This document shows positions 24,914-39,378 of a DNA stretch of 64,000 bases, one piece after another. Positions within the stretch are counted from its first letter, which is position 1; the number at the start of each line of letters is the position of its first letter. The notes below the pieces were generated by a model that did not search any database, was not told where the DNA came from, and saw only the letters and a program-made list of their open reading frames with translations. A program made the position numbers and the translations under genes. Origin of the DNA: Gymnorhina tibicen (taxonomy: Eukaryota > Chordata > Aves > Passeriformes > Artamidae); contig VXAZ01007529.1 in assembly GCA_013399875.1 (NCBI GenBank), forward strand, positions 246,613 to 310,612, in the 5' to 3' direction.

Positions 24914-26967
24914 AAAATTAAATACATAACTTTGGGAGGAATCCTAGAGCCCCATAACGAGTGGAAGAAGTTTTCTTATAAAAGATGGCCAATAAATAGC
25001 AATCTCCTTATTTTTACAAGTATTATACCCTTCTATGAGATGGACATGTGTGAAATTAGTTCTACTTTTTTGTAAGTTAACATTTTGTCTCTGTTTTATT
25101 TCCCCTCTTTTGCTTTAATCTTGTTCATCTCTATGATAAGGATTTTTTTTTTCAAATATGAGAGAAAAGGATTTATGCTCTCTTTAAAGATGGAAATCCA
25201 TGGAAGCTTGACATTTATTGTAAGGGGAACTAGGAGTTCACCTGGAATTTATTTATTAATTTATATAAATATAGATATGCCTGGCATTTCATGGGAAAGA
25301 GCCAGTGGTTTCCCTGTCAGACAGGGCAGGGAGCCAGCTCAGGATCATCATCCCTCAGAAAGGCCACGTTTCTGCCTCCCCACCTCGTGCACACTTACCA
25401 GAACAGAAGATGCATTCCCACTTTGCCTATTCCAACTTTCGGCACTCCTGTTTGAATCCCTTTCCCTGTTCCCCGGGGGATTTATAAAACAATCATGACA
25501 CTAATCACACACGGCCATTGCTTTTGGATGCCTCTGTTTCCAAGGCATGGCACTGTTTTGGTGGATATTAACAGTGTAATTGGAATGACTCCCCTGGAAC
25601 ATCATTGTGGGCAGATTTATTTTTTCAGCATACACAGTGAGTGTTCAACTCCTTCTCATAGTGCTCAGAACTGCCAAAATCATTCCAAAAATAACAGAGG
25701 TCCTAAGGATCCATAGATGCTTCAGTTTTAAGGTGAAGTTACTCTGTCAAGGCTTTCAATCAGAGTTCTGCTTATTATCCTCTGCTTTCTGGCTTTTGGG
25801 AGTCAAAACAAATATTTTGAGCTGAAAAGCAAAAAAATGAGTGTGCACAACTTGGATGACCAGGCCAGTTCCAGGCGACTTGGAAGTCAATGGAAAAACT
25901 CTCCCTGGCTTTGGTAAAGTAGAGGTGAAGCTGCAAGCCGAGGAAGAGCACAAAGGATTGCCGTGACTGTTCCTGCCTTCAGAGATGATAAAGGCAGTTC
26001 TGCAGAGCTTTTGACTTTCCTGCTTCGTTTAAGAGTCTATATTTGGCAATGGAAAATAGCCCTATTTAGAGAATTTTGTAAACAATGTTCGTTATAGGCA
26101 ATGAATGTTTTCCACCGCCTATATATAGTAATCTGAAGCTCTGATATGTTCAGGTCAAGAGACAAGAAGTAATTTAATTTTACTTAGGTTTCACGCCGCA
26201 TTGAGCTGGTTTAACTGGGCATGGAGAAGCAGTTGTACTCCACAAGCTATTTTAATGTGTGTGTCCCTACAGTATTTTTGGGTAAATCTGATTTACCAAG
26301 GTCACATCACCTACCAGTGTCACCAAATAGCCCGAGGCACACTGAGGGACAACCTTTGCAATTCCACATCACAAATGAGCTGGATGCAGCCTTAGGAAAG
26401 GCACCAAAGGAACAGCCAGACAGTCTGTAAACTCTTGGAGTACGCAATGCTTCCTTTCTGTTCAGTAGTAGAACCTTAAACCTCAGAGTTCGAACTAAAA
26501 TCCAGGGTACGAGGTACTCCACAAACATAAAACTTTGATTTATTAAATGGAAAAGACTCAAGGTGGCAGCAAAGTAATTAAACATTTCCACACCATTTTA
26601 TTGAATTATGAAACTCATTGTTTAGGACATCGCTGAGGCAAAAATCAAATGTATTCACATAATAAACCAATTCATGGGGGCTTTTGTTTCCATCCAGTAA
26701 CTCATGAAGTACATACAGGTTTCAACCAGCATGTGAAAACAAGGGTTCCTTGCTCCTCTCCTGTTCCTTGCTCCTCCTCCCACCCCAAAAGCATCCCACA
26801 GAAAGGGCCACATGCAATAGGCTCAGAGCAATGAAGAGAGGAGGCAGTGAAGAGAAAACGGTGTTCCTCTTCTTAATTCTGTAGAACTATTCAGAAGAAG
26901 AGTAACTTCTTTAAGTTATTAATAAAACGATGTTGGGAGCCACAGAGAGTCACAACGTTTTTCACAG
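24914..26967. other. Intergenic DNA, no gene seen
   Basis: No gene recognised. A T-run and an AT-rich segment occupy 25140-25290. A 'gacttggaagtcaatgga' phrase near 25878 is reminiscent of the same old dispersed repeat suspected at 9197, but it is too short to call. Confidence 0.5.
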
Positions 26968-27070
26968 CGTCACAGAATGCACTGAGTTGGAAGGGACCAA
27001 CAAGGATCACTGAATTTCAACTCCTGGCCCTGCACAGGACACCTGAGGGATACAGGTGGGGAATATCTCC
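26968..27070 (-). repeat. CR1 3' fragment, 'CTGGCCCTGCACAGGACA' subfamily
   Basis: GCGTCACAGAATGCACTGAG, then TTGGAAGGGACCAACAAGG, AACTCCTGGCCCTGCACAGG and ACACCTGAGG. This matches a second CR1-type 3' end that is distinct from the GGTTTGGGTTGG group. A related copy occurs at 63903-64000, and a sense-oriented tip at 53001-53070. Confidence 0.8.
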
Positions 27071-27083
27071 TGAAATAGAGAAC

Positions 27084-27149
27084 CTAATTATTTTTTTTAA
27101 AGTCATTTATTAAAGTCTAATTAAAGTCTAATTATTTTTTTTAAAGTCA
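27084..27149 (+). repeat. Local direct duplication, 22-bp, period 44
   Basis: A 22-base segment that begins CTAATTATTTT and ends TTAAAGTCA is present at 27084-27105 and again, identical, at 27128-27149. The AAAGTCTAATT motif between them is also doubled. It looks like a small slippage-type duplication. Confidence 0.85.
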
Positions 27150-30100
27150 AATGACACCATAGCAGATTCCTAACAGCAGAATGCATTTGAATTCCTCTTC
27201 CCATCCTTCACCTATCCTGATTTTCAAGCCAAGTTTTTTGAGAGTTTCTGATGCTAAGCCTCTTTGGTGAGCTGCACCTGAATCTGCTGAGTATTTCAGG
27301 GATTATGGAATTGCATAATTTGGGGACTTCTATTAAAAGTTAATTGTATTATTATTCTATTGTTTGCTAAGGTCAAAGACATTCAATTAGCCAGTAAAGC
27401 AATAATTTCATCTACAGTGGCCTGTGATGCTGATAACCTCCCCTGATCACATGCCAAAGCCCAGCTGTGGCAGTTTCAAGGAGAAATTCAAGATGGTTTT
27501 GTTTCTTCCTAATTCTCCTCCGTGTGTTGCTCCGGGCATTGCGTGTGTAGGAGATGTCAGGATTTGCTATTTCCTCTCTTGCCTAACTCTGTGGTGGTTT
27601 TAAGGTTTACTTAAGGACGCGCTGACCAGTTAGAAAAGATTGTTTGAGTTAAATTTTGTCAAGGTGCCCAGAGCCTTCCAGAGCAGTGGGTGCTGGGAGG
27701 GGGGCAGAGAAAGGGAGATTTATTATTTACACATGCACTCACAGCTCCTCTCTGTCGTGCCTCCCTTCAGTCTTTCATGTCTGAAATGGGCACACGCTCT
27801 CCTGGAATTAACTCAGATCCTTTGGATGTGAGACTTTGGGATGGGCAAATAACTTGGACTGAAAACACCACTGAGCTCTCAACCGTGTCTGAACATGGAG
27901 GATCCCACCACTGGTTGGGATGATCTCGAATTTATCCCAAATTCTCTGCATCTTGCAAGTGCAGGTCATTCTTGGGAACTATCCATTGCTCCCATACATG
28001 AATTATCCAGCCTCCTGGACTTGTCTGGAGATCAGATATGTTCTGTATTTATGCTGCAGCATCAAGAAATCAGAGCAGACTCTTGCCTGAGAATGCACAC
28101 AGATCCATCCATGCTGAAAGTCCAGAACAGCACACTTTAAACGTAACAATGGTCACCTCAGTGGGACTGGCACAATCACCAGGCTCACAGAATTGTCCCT
28201 GGCATGAGCTGGTGTGGCATAGAAAAAGTAAAGGCAATCAAACTGCAATTTCTCATAAAGGCTGCATATGAATCTCTGGCCACCTGGAAGACACAATAAT
28301 GAATCCCCTTGAAATCCTGGCCAGGCAGTGCATTGAGGCAAGGGAGACATGCCTGCCTCATTCTTCACAGCTCAGGGAAGAAAACGTCGTTAATTTTCTC
28401 TGGACATTGTAGTGGAAAGACCCCAAATTACTACTTCTAGCTCATGCCTTCAGTGGATGAAAAGTAGCAGTAATGAGAGCACCAAACTGGGAAACAGGGG
28501 AGGGAATTTCTGATAGAGCAGTGACAAGGTGGATGAACTTTCCCAGTCATGTTTCACCTCCTATCTCAGTTCCCCACCCATGCAGTGGGAACAGGATGAG
28601 GAACAACTGAGAAGAGCTATGGTAGATCTGGCCATGGCTGCATGGCTGCTGAGGACAGAGCCTGGCACAAGCATCAGCTGATCCTTTGGAAGCCAATTCT
28701 CCCCCTCCCCAAAAGAAGATGTCAAGAGAGAAGAGAAACTCCTGCTTCTCTTTATCAGGCAATTCAGTGACACTAAAAATCCTTTAACACTGAGAAGGGC
28801 TGCAGCTCTGGACAGGTTTAAAAAAAAGATGAAAGCAGGCACAGCCACATGGAAACACAAATGACATCCGTTCAGAATTAGCTCTGCCCCTTTTATCTTC
28901 CTAAGAAGCCACGCTGAACTCCAACCTTTGGATCCTCTCGAGGCATTAGCTTTTCATTAGGAATGAATGGCTGATCACATTATGACAGACAAATGATGGG
29001 CAGCAGGAGGGTTTACCAACATGCCTTGCACTCCCACAGTCACCGAGGGGGAAGTCTAATGAGCAAATAACCTGCTGCAACTTTCTACATATTTCCTGTA
29101 ATTGAGAACTCTTCTGTACTTCGTCTGGAATGCAGATGCCTGTCAGTCATGGGGTCATAAATAGGATTAGGGGCTGTTTCTGAAAAGTCAGGCAACCAGC
29201 TTTAGATGCTCAGTTGAAAATACAGATGTTTTCTGGCTGCATGGCTGTTAGGCTGTGGGATCTCCACCTCTGTTTAAGCAGGCTTGGCTGATGGCTCTGC
29301 CCTGAGGCCCCAGGCTTGCAACTGGTGCAGATCCTATTAGGTGTGCACATCCCTACTAATTTTTGCCTTTGCAATCAGCTGCAAGATCCAAGCATTAAAA
29401 GCACCCTGAGAAATCTGATAAAATAACACAGTCTTTTGAGAACTTTAACCTCCTCCATCCCAACTATAGCTGCTGTGTGTGACAGAAATGTCTGAAAAAA
29501 TAAAACTTGCCAATATCTAGTTAGATTTTTTAGTGGCACTGACCAATACATTAATTTCACCAGTACAGTACAAAAAGAAAAGAAAGCTGTTGACCAAAAA
29601 AAGGGGGCATTTTGTTTTGAGGTTTTGTGTGTTTGTTGTTTAGAGATTTTTTTTTTTGATGCAGTGTCTAATTACAAGCTGAATTGCTTGTGCAGAGACT
29701 GTGAAACTTGCATAACTTTTGCCAAATGACCACTTATGGCAACCAGTAGGGTCTGCCTCACAGCTTTGCTGGTTTTCTGCTTGTCCCTTCACTTCCACAT
29801 CTATATTAAAGCTTACTTCTCTTGTCAGTAGAAGCTGTTTCTCCTGTCAGGAAATCTTCTTCTTTTAAGAGTGTCACAGAAGAGCCTTAGGATCAGGATC
29901 ATGGCTGGGGAGCATACAGAAACAATCCTTCCCCTGAAAAGCACTTCCAGCCTCAACAGCCAGGATACAAAAAGTATAGATAGGATGGGAGCTGCTGCAG
30001 TGAGGCAACTTCCTCAAGGTCACAGAGGAGATCAGACCGGGAATAAAACCTTCACCTCCCACGCCTCTCTGCTGGGCTCGGCTTTTCTTTAGTATAAAGA

Positions 30101-33100
30101 AGCCAGTGTTGAAGTTTATTGGTTTCATCCAAGGCAAATTCCACTGGATTCTCACCGTAATGAAGGTAGGGAGAGGGGAGAGATCCAGTTTAATCAGTCT
30201 ACCAAAGTTTGCAAAACCTTTGCATGGAATGCAGCTGAGTATAAAACCATTGAATTTTGGCAGCTTTTGCAGGATATGCAAACCAGATGGAAGTCTATGT
30301 ATTACATGATCAAATGTGCTCTAGATGAGAAGGGAGCAGTGGCCAAAATCACCCAAAGCAATGATATGAGAGAGGTCATTGTCTCCCATTCATCTCTGCT
30401 AAGGTCACAAAAGCCTCCACAGAGATAAGGGGACGTGGTCAGTGCCCTGAGAGGCTGACACACTAATTACACACAGAACAAAGGGCCAGGGGATAAAGCA
30501 CGAGCCGGGGTAAGGGAATGACATGGGGTGATGAGGATGAGGCCACAAGGTTACTCAGCAGAGTGGTGATGAACAAGGCTGCCCGTGTCTCCTGCTAGCA
30601 CTGGGCTGATCCTGCTGCAGACAAGGTTCTGCCCCTTTGGGGGTGGCATTGTGAAGTGACCATACCCAAATGCACCCTTTCGTCACAGGACACAGAAAAA
30701 GGCTCCAGAGGAGCAGTTCACTCTGCTGAACAGTGCTCCTGTATACTGAGATCACTCCCTGTCTCCGAGTCCCAGCCAATCCCTCTGTCTCACACACAGA
30801 TATGTTTCGCATTTACAGTAAAAGAAATAGGTTCTGCCTAACTTCCAGCCCCGCTTGTGGATTTTATGTCCAGACAGTTTATCACCCTCAGCACAAATTC
30901 ATATATTTAGGTAAAACATACTTAACCAGCATGTTGAGGTGGCAGCTGAGAGAGGACATGGATATTACCATAAACTTGTTACATTTTAGATTATGAAACA
31001 TAAACTTACTCAAATTTTGGCATCTGAGATATTTGGGTGAGTTTTACCTTGAAACAGAAGAAGAGACTTGCATGTTTGCAAGCTTTTGTCCTCGCACTGG
31101 CCCTTTGCAATGTTTGAGGTAGCACCATTCAAACTGCCAAGAAGAATGGTTATGTTTTGTCCTGTAGCTGAGCTGAAAATTCTACCAAGGATGTACCAGT
31201 CAGAAAAAACCTCGTTCAGTTCAGTGTGGTGCTTCTCTGTCTTGCCCTAACATTTCACTTCCCTCAGCAACATCCTTGAGCAATGAAGTCCACTTGTCAT
31301 GCACACTCAAACAGGAAAAAGGGAATCTTAAATTAGCACAGGACATGAAGTACTTCATGCAAAGGGACTTTACTCACCAGTAGGAGTTTCAACACACAAT
31401 TAATAGTAACGAAGGTCTAAGACATGCCCAGGAATTATTTTCATGTTGCCAGTAGCAGAATGGGATTGACACTTAAACATCTCAGCTTCGAGACTTCTCT
31501 CAAGACGGGCAGAAGATCAGGACCAGTCCCACCCTCAGTAGTGCCAGTTCTCATTGCCAGGTTCTCAAATTTCCCCAAATCTCAACTTTTTTTTCCTTTC
31601 CTTTGCCCAGGTGGGCTCCCACAGCCATGAAGACACTGAGAGTCTGTTACTTTGGGTCTGCCAAAGCCCAACTTTTGCCTCTTGGGTTAAGACATCTGTG
31701 GACCAAATAGATGTCATATTTGTCTAGTCACTTTGCGACCACAGTAGCATCCAGAGATAATGACTGATAAGTGTATAAAAATATTTAGATGCCTAAGCTG
31801 TTTCCTAAGGAGATTTTTGGGCAATCATTAAGATTCCTCCTTCCATCGCTGCTGCAAAGCCAGATTTGCTGCAGGAGAATCGGCCCCACAGAGAAGGAGT
31901 GCTCACCGTTTCTACATATTTCACATCCTCTGTTGTGTTAGGTCTCAAATCCCCAGTCTTCCAGGACTTTTCTCCTTTTTGCTTTCTCCCACCTCCCTCA
32001 TCTTCCTTTCCCTCTCTCCCTGTGGCAGAAGCAGCCATTCTGTAACTTCGCACAGTAAATTTTACCTGTAAGGCGGTAAAATTCAGCTTGGGGCCGCATT
32101 GCCAAGAAGCTCTCAGCTGACCCAAACTGAAAAATGCCATTTAAAGCACTGTTGGTCAAAAAGGAGAGACTAAATTCTGTTGCTTTATGTACTTATCTCT
32201 GTCCATTTGTGCTTGCCAAGCCGAGCTGAGCTCACTCCCAGCTGTCCTTACAGAAAGGCACAGGTTTCCCACAGGACTTATGACAAATCAGACAGACCCT
32301 TAAGGATCGTTCCAACAGCCCAGAACATCTCTGGGCAGCAGGACTTGTTCGTATGGGGGTGAGTGAAATGATCTTCAGGGGATTCTCCTCACTTCTCATA
32401 ACAGCAAGGGGTGAGCCCGTGCTTCCCTTGCCAGTGTCTCAGATATAAACCACAGAGCACAGCGGGAGCCCTGGAGAAAGACTACTGTAGAAGAGATTCT
32501 TTGTTTATTTGTGTCACATAGACAATGGAAATTTAGTGACTCAACCATCAGCAGGGATGAGCCAAGGTAGAAAGACTGGTAGCAGTCACCAAAGCTGTGT
32601 CATGAAAGTACATGAAAGGATATATGGGGACAAAGAGGGAATTAATAATTTATGTACTGGAATAGGAACAGGACCCAGGGGCAGTGCAGCTATTTCAGCA
32701 GTCCTGCATGTGTTCGTGAACTGTCTGTACCAGGAGACTGGCAAATATTTAATGCATTAAATCTCCAGAGGCCTGAAGGTGACACAGACCTCACTGGTGT
32801 TTCCTGGCCTCCAGGCAACGCATTTTCAGAATCAGAGGTTCTGCCTGGTGCCAGCCCTGCCCGACTGCAGGCGCAGTTAGAATCTCTCTCAGGAGGCTTT
32901 CCCGAATGCCAGCATGCACCCTGACAGTGGATGGCTCCCACGTTTTCCACTTTCCTACCTGTGAAGCCCCTGAAAACCCCCACTACCCGTCTAGAGGCAC
33001 CTGGGACGTAATTACATCAGTGCTGGTGCTCAAGAGCAGCAGGAGTGTCTTCAGGGAGCAGGGTGTTCTCTGTCATATCAGAGCTGTGAGGAGAACGCGT

Positions 33101-35008
33101 CCATCCATAGACTCCTCAATGCGCAGTGATCGCTCCGGGGCTGTCTAATCATTTTGGAGAGTAATTCTCCCCTCCAAAGGAAAAGACCATCCAAAAATCA
33201 CAGAGCAGCCCAAGCATGATATGCCATTTTTCACATTTCCAGAGGGAAAACAGGGAAGTCAGATCACAGGCTGATCCTGTCATGCTATGGGCTTTTTTCT
33301 AGTCACTGGAGCTAGGGGAAATATATTCTTGTTGCACTAAAGCACACTGCTTGTGCTCCAGTGGAAAATATGACTGACACTAGAGGACTGCTTTCCTGAC
33401 AGAGTTTGGGCCTCTGCCTCAGCTTCTTTTCCTCTGCTCTTCCCAAATAAACACTGAGCTGAAATCATTTGTTGTTCCCAATGTCTGTGTGCTTCTATTC
33501 GGAGCTGGCTGGGATTTTTGCACCCAGGACTGCACCATATTCTTGTACCTACAACTTCCTGTAAGGAAAAAAAACTATTTTCTTTTTCAGTAATCCCAAA
33601 AGCTTCTTGGCTGTAAATTCATGCAAGGAGTTTGTTTGCTTCTGAGCACAACACACTCTTAAGTAAAGATCATTGCTGCCAGAGAAAAAGTGAAAAATTG
33701 ACCCAAAAAGTGGAAGTATCACTTGGGGAACTCCCCTCCACTTTACTAGCACTAAGACGTAAACACTGAAGACTTTTAAAACAAGTAGTTTTAGAAAAGG
33801 CTGAATGAGCTCCTGAGAGGTAAAATGACCTGATAAAAAGCACAATGTCCCACAGAGATCAGCTTTATAGAAGGGTGTTAACTTTAAAGGTTCTGGAAAA
33901 TTCAAAACCTAAGATCATTCTAACCGACCACCTGACTGGATATTCTTTTGACCATTTAAAAAAGATAAAATAATATAAAATAGCAGCAAAAGATACGGAG
34001 TTGTCCATGCCTTACATCTAAGATAGCACATTTTGCAAAGCACTCACACAATTTTCCTTTCTGGAACTCCGGTGGATATGCAGTTAAGCACTCTCAAGTG
34101 GATGAAAATTGGATGAAGTACTACAAGTGATGGGCAAAAAAATATATCTGGCACTGTTTCAAGCTGAAAGCAGCCTGTAATTATCTGCCAGAAAGGAACC
34201 AGTGTTCAACTAGGGCTTGCTAATTCTCTGATTAATTAAATGTAGCACACATTAATATTGTCTGTACGCTTAGCAGGCAGTTAGGTTTTGATCCTGCCTG
34301 CAGGATTTCCCACACCTGCACCACTGCCTTTTCTTTCCTTTTTCTCCCTGGCTGCACTGAGAGCTGGTAAATTTAGAGGTGAGGAACAGCTTGAGAGACC
34401 CAGGCAGTTCTGTACCAGTCTGTGCCGGCCACCTGGCACCTGTTTCCCTCCTTGGTTTCAACTTGGGTCACTTTACAGAGCCATGATCTGCATGTATCTG
34501 GGGGAGGCTGCTGCTTGTGGGTGGCTGGGAGGGCAAGACTGTAACTCAGGAGGAGAAAATCTTGCAGTTGTTTGAAGGATGGAAGGCCAGGCCTTTATCC
34601 TGCTTCAAAGAGGATGGCTTTGAATGGAAACTCAACTTCTCATTTTAAATATTCCTTTGAACTGAGGAATGACAAGCATAATCTGTTCCTAAAAATAACA
34701 TCCTTTTATACTTATTTCTTTTTTAGTCCTGAAGAACTCTCTTTCTGCCCAAGCGTGGTATCCCCCTCACTTTTTAGCACTGAAAATTATTTTATCAGAA
34801 ACTCAGGTTCAGGAAAGAAGAAATGGAATTGATCTCATCGAGATGGATTCCTGGATGAGTACCTCTACTGACCTTATTTTACCTCCTTCATTTCTGCTCT
34901 GAGTTGAAGGTAATGTCCTCATTGTCTGGTTTTTTTACTGTCCTTTGGTTCATGCTGAGGACGGGGTCTCACAGCATGTGGACCGGAGAATTTTTGGAGG
35001 AAACTAAC
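27150..35008. other. Intergenic DNA, no gene seen
   Basis: Nearly 8 kb with no CR1 copy, RNA or gene that I can recognise. The longest open frame is 135 codons antisense (29874-30281), without recognisable domains. The relative lack of retroposons over this length could simply be chance or could mark constrained regulatory DNA. Confidence 0.5.
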
Positions 35009-35134
35009 CTGGAAGAGCCAGGATGGAACCCTGAGCAACCTGAAATGTGGAAGGTGTCCCCTCCCATGGCAGGGGTTTGGAACGAGATGATCTTCAAGGT
35101 CCCTTCCAACCCGAACCATTTTATGATTCTATGA
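35009..35134 (+). repeat. CR1 LINE 3' tip (sense on +)
   Basis: AGCCAGGATGGAACCCTGAG, then GTGGAAGGTGTCCCCTCCC and CATGGCAGGGGTTTGGAACG, ending CCATTTTATGATTCTATGAGG. This is the CR1 3' terminus in sense orientation, about 125 bases. Confidence 0.9.
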
Positions 35135-38100
35135 GGAATTTCTGACTGCGGAAGGAAAACGCTGAAAATGGCCTATTTAGAAAAGTGTTCTATGGAAATG
35201 ACTTGATTAATGTGCTAATATCAATGAAATATATAAATATATATATATTATAACAGCTTTCAAATGCTTCAAGCATGTTTGTGTTATTGCAAAATTGGCA
35301 GCTTCTGTGGTATCTGAATGTTCTGAATGGCCACATGGTCAAAATCCTGAAACTCCAGTGCGTAATAAAATGTCATCCCCTTCACCAGCAGCTCTGCGTA
35401 AGCGAGGCCTATTTTTTTCTCATCGCTGTAGTATATTTTAAGAAAATATGATGGTTAATTGAAAATAGATATTTTTTCCATATGGCCTGGAACAAAGTTT
35501 TGGATAAACAGAAGACTGAACCGTCTGGAAACAACAGATGGCAGTGTTTTAAAGACGAAGAGATGAAAGCTTGGATAACCAGTGCTGAATGTCAGCAGTG
35601 ACAGGATGGAGGCAGCGCACTCACATCTGGGAATTCAGCTCTACCATATTTCTGTGGGACAGACATGTGGTCCAAGGAGAGCCTTTTTTTTAAATGAAAA
35701 GGAGGAAAGTGAGCTACCTGTCATACTCCAGCAGCCAGACACAAGGTCTCCTGGCATTTAATTTCAATAGTATCAATTATGGCCATAAATAACGTCCCCA
35801 GAGCAACTGGCAGGTGAAGAAGGGTTTATACTGCCAGCGTAAAAGCTTAACCTGTTTCTCTTATCTATTTACTTAAAATCCTGGGAGAAATATTCAAAAG
35901 AGGATGGGGATGGGAAATGTAAAAGGAACATAGAAAAGTTTGAATGATTCTGGTAACTTTGCTATGTAAAAAATAAATTAAATAAATAAATAAATAACCT
36001 ACCCCATCCCTTTACAGGTACCACATTTTTCTCTGACTACTTACTGTGTTATTTCACATATCTGCCATGCATCTAGTTGTGATTAAAATGCCTATTCCTC
36101 AAAACTGAGAGGAATGTAGATTCATTTATTACTCATTTGAGTAATACCACCCTTGGCAAAGGGAGAGTTTGTCCCAATTTCTGTAGCAAGCTGCGTTAAC
36201 CTTGGAAGGAGACCCCAAGCCAGCACAAGGACTGTCTGGAATAACACTTCCTTCCTTCACTACAATGCTCGGCACCATTTCTGAATCATTTTTCTGTGGG
36301 GGACATGCAACGTTTTACAGAGAAACTTCTACGGCAGAGAAGGAAACAATCAACCTTCGGTATTTCTCTCTGATAACCTGTGCTTAGTTTTGGAGATGGG
36401 AGAATCCAGCTAACTGTGCTGTCCCCCAGTGCCACCTACCACCTGCAAACACCCAGTTCTGCTGAGCAGGTAACACTCTCCAAACCCTTCCCTCAGATGC
36501 ACCAACACCAAGATTCCGGGAATAACACAAGGCAGATGTGCAAAAGGGAGGGGAAAAAAGTCCCTCTGTGCCTTTTTGAGCTTCCTTCATCTCAGTAATG
36601 TGGGATACCTCTGTTTCTGCCTCAGCTGGGAAGGGCTGGACACAAATTATCCTTTCAGCCTTGTCTTCCTGGGCAGAGGCAGAAACAAAGCTCTAATATG
36701 TTATTAGTATTTTCTTGCTATTTTATTTTTTGGGCCTCACCTCCAGTTTGTTTTATTTTAAATGCATGGCTTTTTGGGGGATTACAGTGGGTTTATGACA
36801 ACTTTTGTTCATGTGTTGCTGATATAGGCTCCCAAAGCTCCTCCCAGCTTCACTAGCTTTGAGTCTGAGAATCACACAAACCTGGGATACACACAAGCAC
36901 ATATGAAAAATACATCCTTCCTGAACAGTGTTGGGAAATTCAGGTTTACTGTTAATAGCAAATTGTACTGTGGATAAAGGTAAATTTTGTGTTTTAATAG
37001 AAACTTGTGCACAATGTTGTACCAGAGCCCATTCTGCATTTAATGGTCACCGTGTGCCACAACGGGCATTTAAATCTCACCTTTCGTGTGTTGTTTTATC
37101 TCATTCTAGAGCTGGAGTTGTCCTTCACAGTTCCCTGAAGTTTCCCTGGGTTTACACAGGAAGGGAGCGGGAGCAGATGGGGAGTGTGCCTCAGCAGTGA
37201 CAGCACGGGATCTGGAATTTCTTATCGGATCTTGAACAGTCTCCCCTCACCTCTGCTCTGGTGATTTACGCCAGAGTCTGAGAGGGGAGAGCAGGTGGCC
37301 ACTAAAAGGGGGATGTCTGGTCTCCATTGCCACGATGTTGTGCTGAGAACCCACATATGGCTGCTGGAACGAAACCCAGAAGGCTTTAGGCAACTCTTGG
37401 CAGCAGCACGGCAAGGGCAGAGGATCCCCTGGGCTGCCTGGATGGTTTGACTGTGACTAATAGATTTTCTCAGGATCAGGTTAGAGATGTTAATTGTATC
37501 TCTGTTTAAAAGGAAGCGAAAAATCCCCCAGCAAGACTTCTTGCCAGTAGAGCTGAAACATCTAAAATTTTCGCCAGGAATCAAAGATACGTTTCCTCTT
37601 TCAAACAGGTGAAATCAGCCCCTTGCAGTCAAAGGAGTCACACCACCAACAAGGAAAGTCAATTGTAGGATAAGGCAAGACCCAAACATCACGATTTAGA
37701 GGGTAATGCTGCTCAAATGACATACAGGCTTTGCTTGAGCATCCACTACATCTCCCTTTATCCACTAATTGTGTAATTCATTCAAAAGAACTACCAGATT
37801 GGTTTCATCTGTTGCATATTGTATGGGCCAAACCCCAGGAAAATATTTCCCTTGGCTCATCCCAAGAAAAACATTCACACACGCTGTTTATTTTGATATT
37901 TTCAAATACTACTTTTATCTTATGTTTTAGCTAGATATTCCTTTAAACTTGCTCTTCTGATTCCTTGTCCCTTTGGTATCTCTTAATTAGACCTGGTGAC
38001 TAATTCAAAAGGAATTATTTATTTAACAAATCCCATCCTTTCCCATCACAAAGCATCTACAAGCAAAACACTTCTTTTTTTTCCCCCCAAGTTGGTGTTA

Positions 38101-39120
38101 ATTAAAAATTATTTACAGACATTCAGAGAAGAATTCTTTGCCCTTGTGCTTCTTTTGAGATGCACCATCTCTGTAAGGATGTGCCATGCAGGGCAGTGAT
38201 GCCTGAGGGACTGACATGGGCAACTCTGTGACAGCTTGGAATGGAAAATGTTTATGTCCAGACACAGATTCTCTGCAAATATAGACTAATTAAAAGTGCC
38301 AGATATCTCTCTGGTCTTCATTCCCTCACTGTTGTGCTTCCCCAGTCCCAGACACACGTCCTGGTCCCCAGCTCGGGAAGGGCTCCGTGCAGTTGTTTGT
38401 CCGAGCAGTGGCAGCCGACAGCTGTGAAATGCTGTGTGAGCACAGCCTCCTGCTCCCTGGCTCCCTTCCTTCCCTGGGACCAGTTCTCATCACTCCCATC
38501 CCTTCTACTCTTCCTGGAGGGGAAGAAAGTGGAGAGGAGAGCTGGGCTTACCTGCTCTTGCCCCTGCAGCGTATGAGTGGGGTGCACCTGGACACACACC
38601 TGGAGCGTGGGCTGTTGGGTGGGAACATCCCTGTCCCTTTCCCTTGGCTGTCCTGTACCCCCTGCTCCAGACACACCTCACTCCCTCCCTGCTCGTGGCT
38701 GATGTGCTGCAGGACCACGGCAGACCTCCAGGGCACATCTGAGGTTGTTGTGTTGGACACGAGTGAGTCATTGCTTTTGAACCTGATAACAGAGAATTAA
38801 TGGGCAGGAAAACTGGTGCTTTTTTTTAATCAAAAGAAAGAAAAACTAAGAAACCATACAAACCTGCTGGGGTTACCTGCAGCAGGAAGAACCACTGCAG
38901 TCTATAGTGCACTACAGGCACAGATGCTCCCATGCCAGAGCTGCTGCAAGGCTGATGTGACATTACAAACCACAGCTGGGCACCCTGAGGCTGTGGCAGT
39001 CCCAGAAATACGTCACAGAAAGGAGGGGGTAAAGGAATGACCACAGCACCCACATGGATTTGCTGCTGTCCCTGGGATGGTAACCTCAGCACAGGAGCCA
39101 CCTATACTTTCCTCTATCCC
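35135..39120. other. Intergenic DNA, no gene seen
   Basis: Holds an AT-dinucleotide stretch at 35228-35250 and a TAAA simple repeat at 35967-35996. Overlapping 118-137 codon frames on both strands at 38318-38800 have the look of chance GC-richer frames. No gene recognised. Confidence 0.5.
35967..35996 (+). repeat. (TAAA)n microsatellite
   Basis: An imperfect run of AAAT/TAAA tetramers, about seven units. Confidence 0.9.
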
Positions 39121-39378
39121 AGTTTGCTCAGAGCCCCATCCAACCTGGCCTTCGACACTTCCAGGGATGGGGCAGCCACAGCTGCTCTGGGCAGCCTGTG
39201 CCAGGGCCTCAGCACCCTCACAGGGAACAGTTTCTTCCTAATATCACACCTTCAACCTCCTCTCTGTCAGTGTGAAGCCATTGCCCCTTGTCCTGTCACT
39301 CCAGGCCCTTGTCAAGAGTCTCTCTCCATCTTTCCTGTGGGCTCCCTTCAGGCACTGGAAGGCCTCAGTTACACCACA
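39121..39378 (-). repeat. CR1 LINE fragment (antisense), left half of an inverted composite
   Basis: TTTGCTCAGAGCCCCATCC, CACTTCCAGGGATGGGGCAG, CACCCTCACAGGGAACAG, GTCAGTGTGAAGCCATTGCC and CTTCAGGCACTGGAAGG are CR1 3'-region blocks read antisense. The copy lacks its own 3' terminal 70-80 bases on the left. It stops near 39378, where a sense-oriented CR1 tip begins. Confidence 0.92.

Noticed and set aside
24588..24929. 113-codon frame on the plus strand
   Set aside because: It is antisense CR1 sequence.
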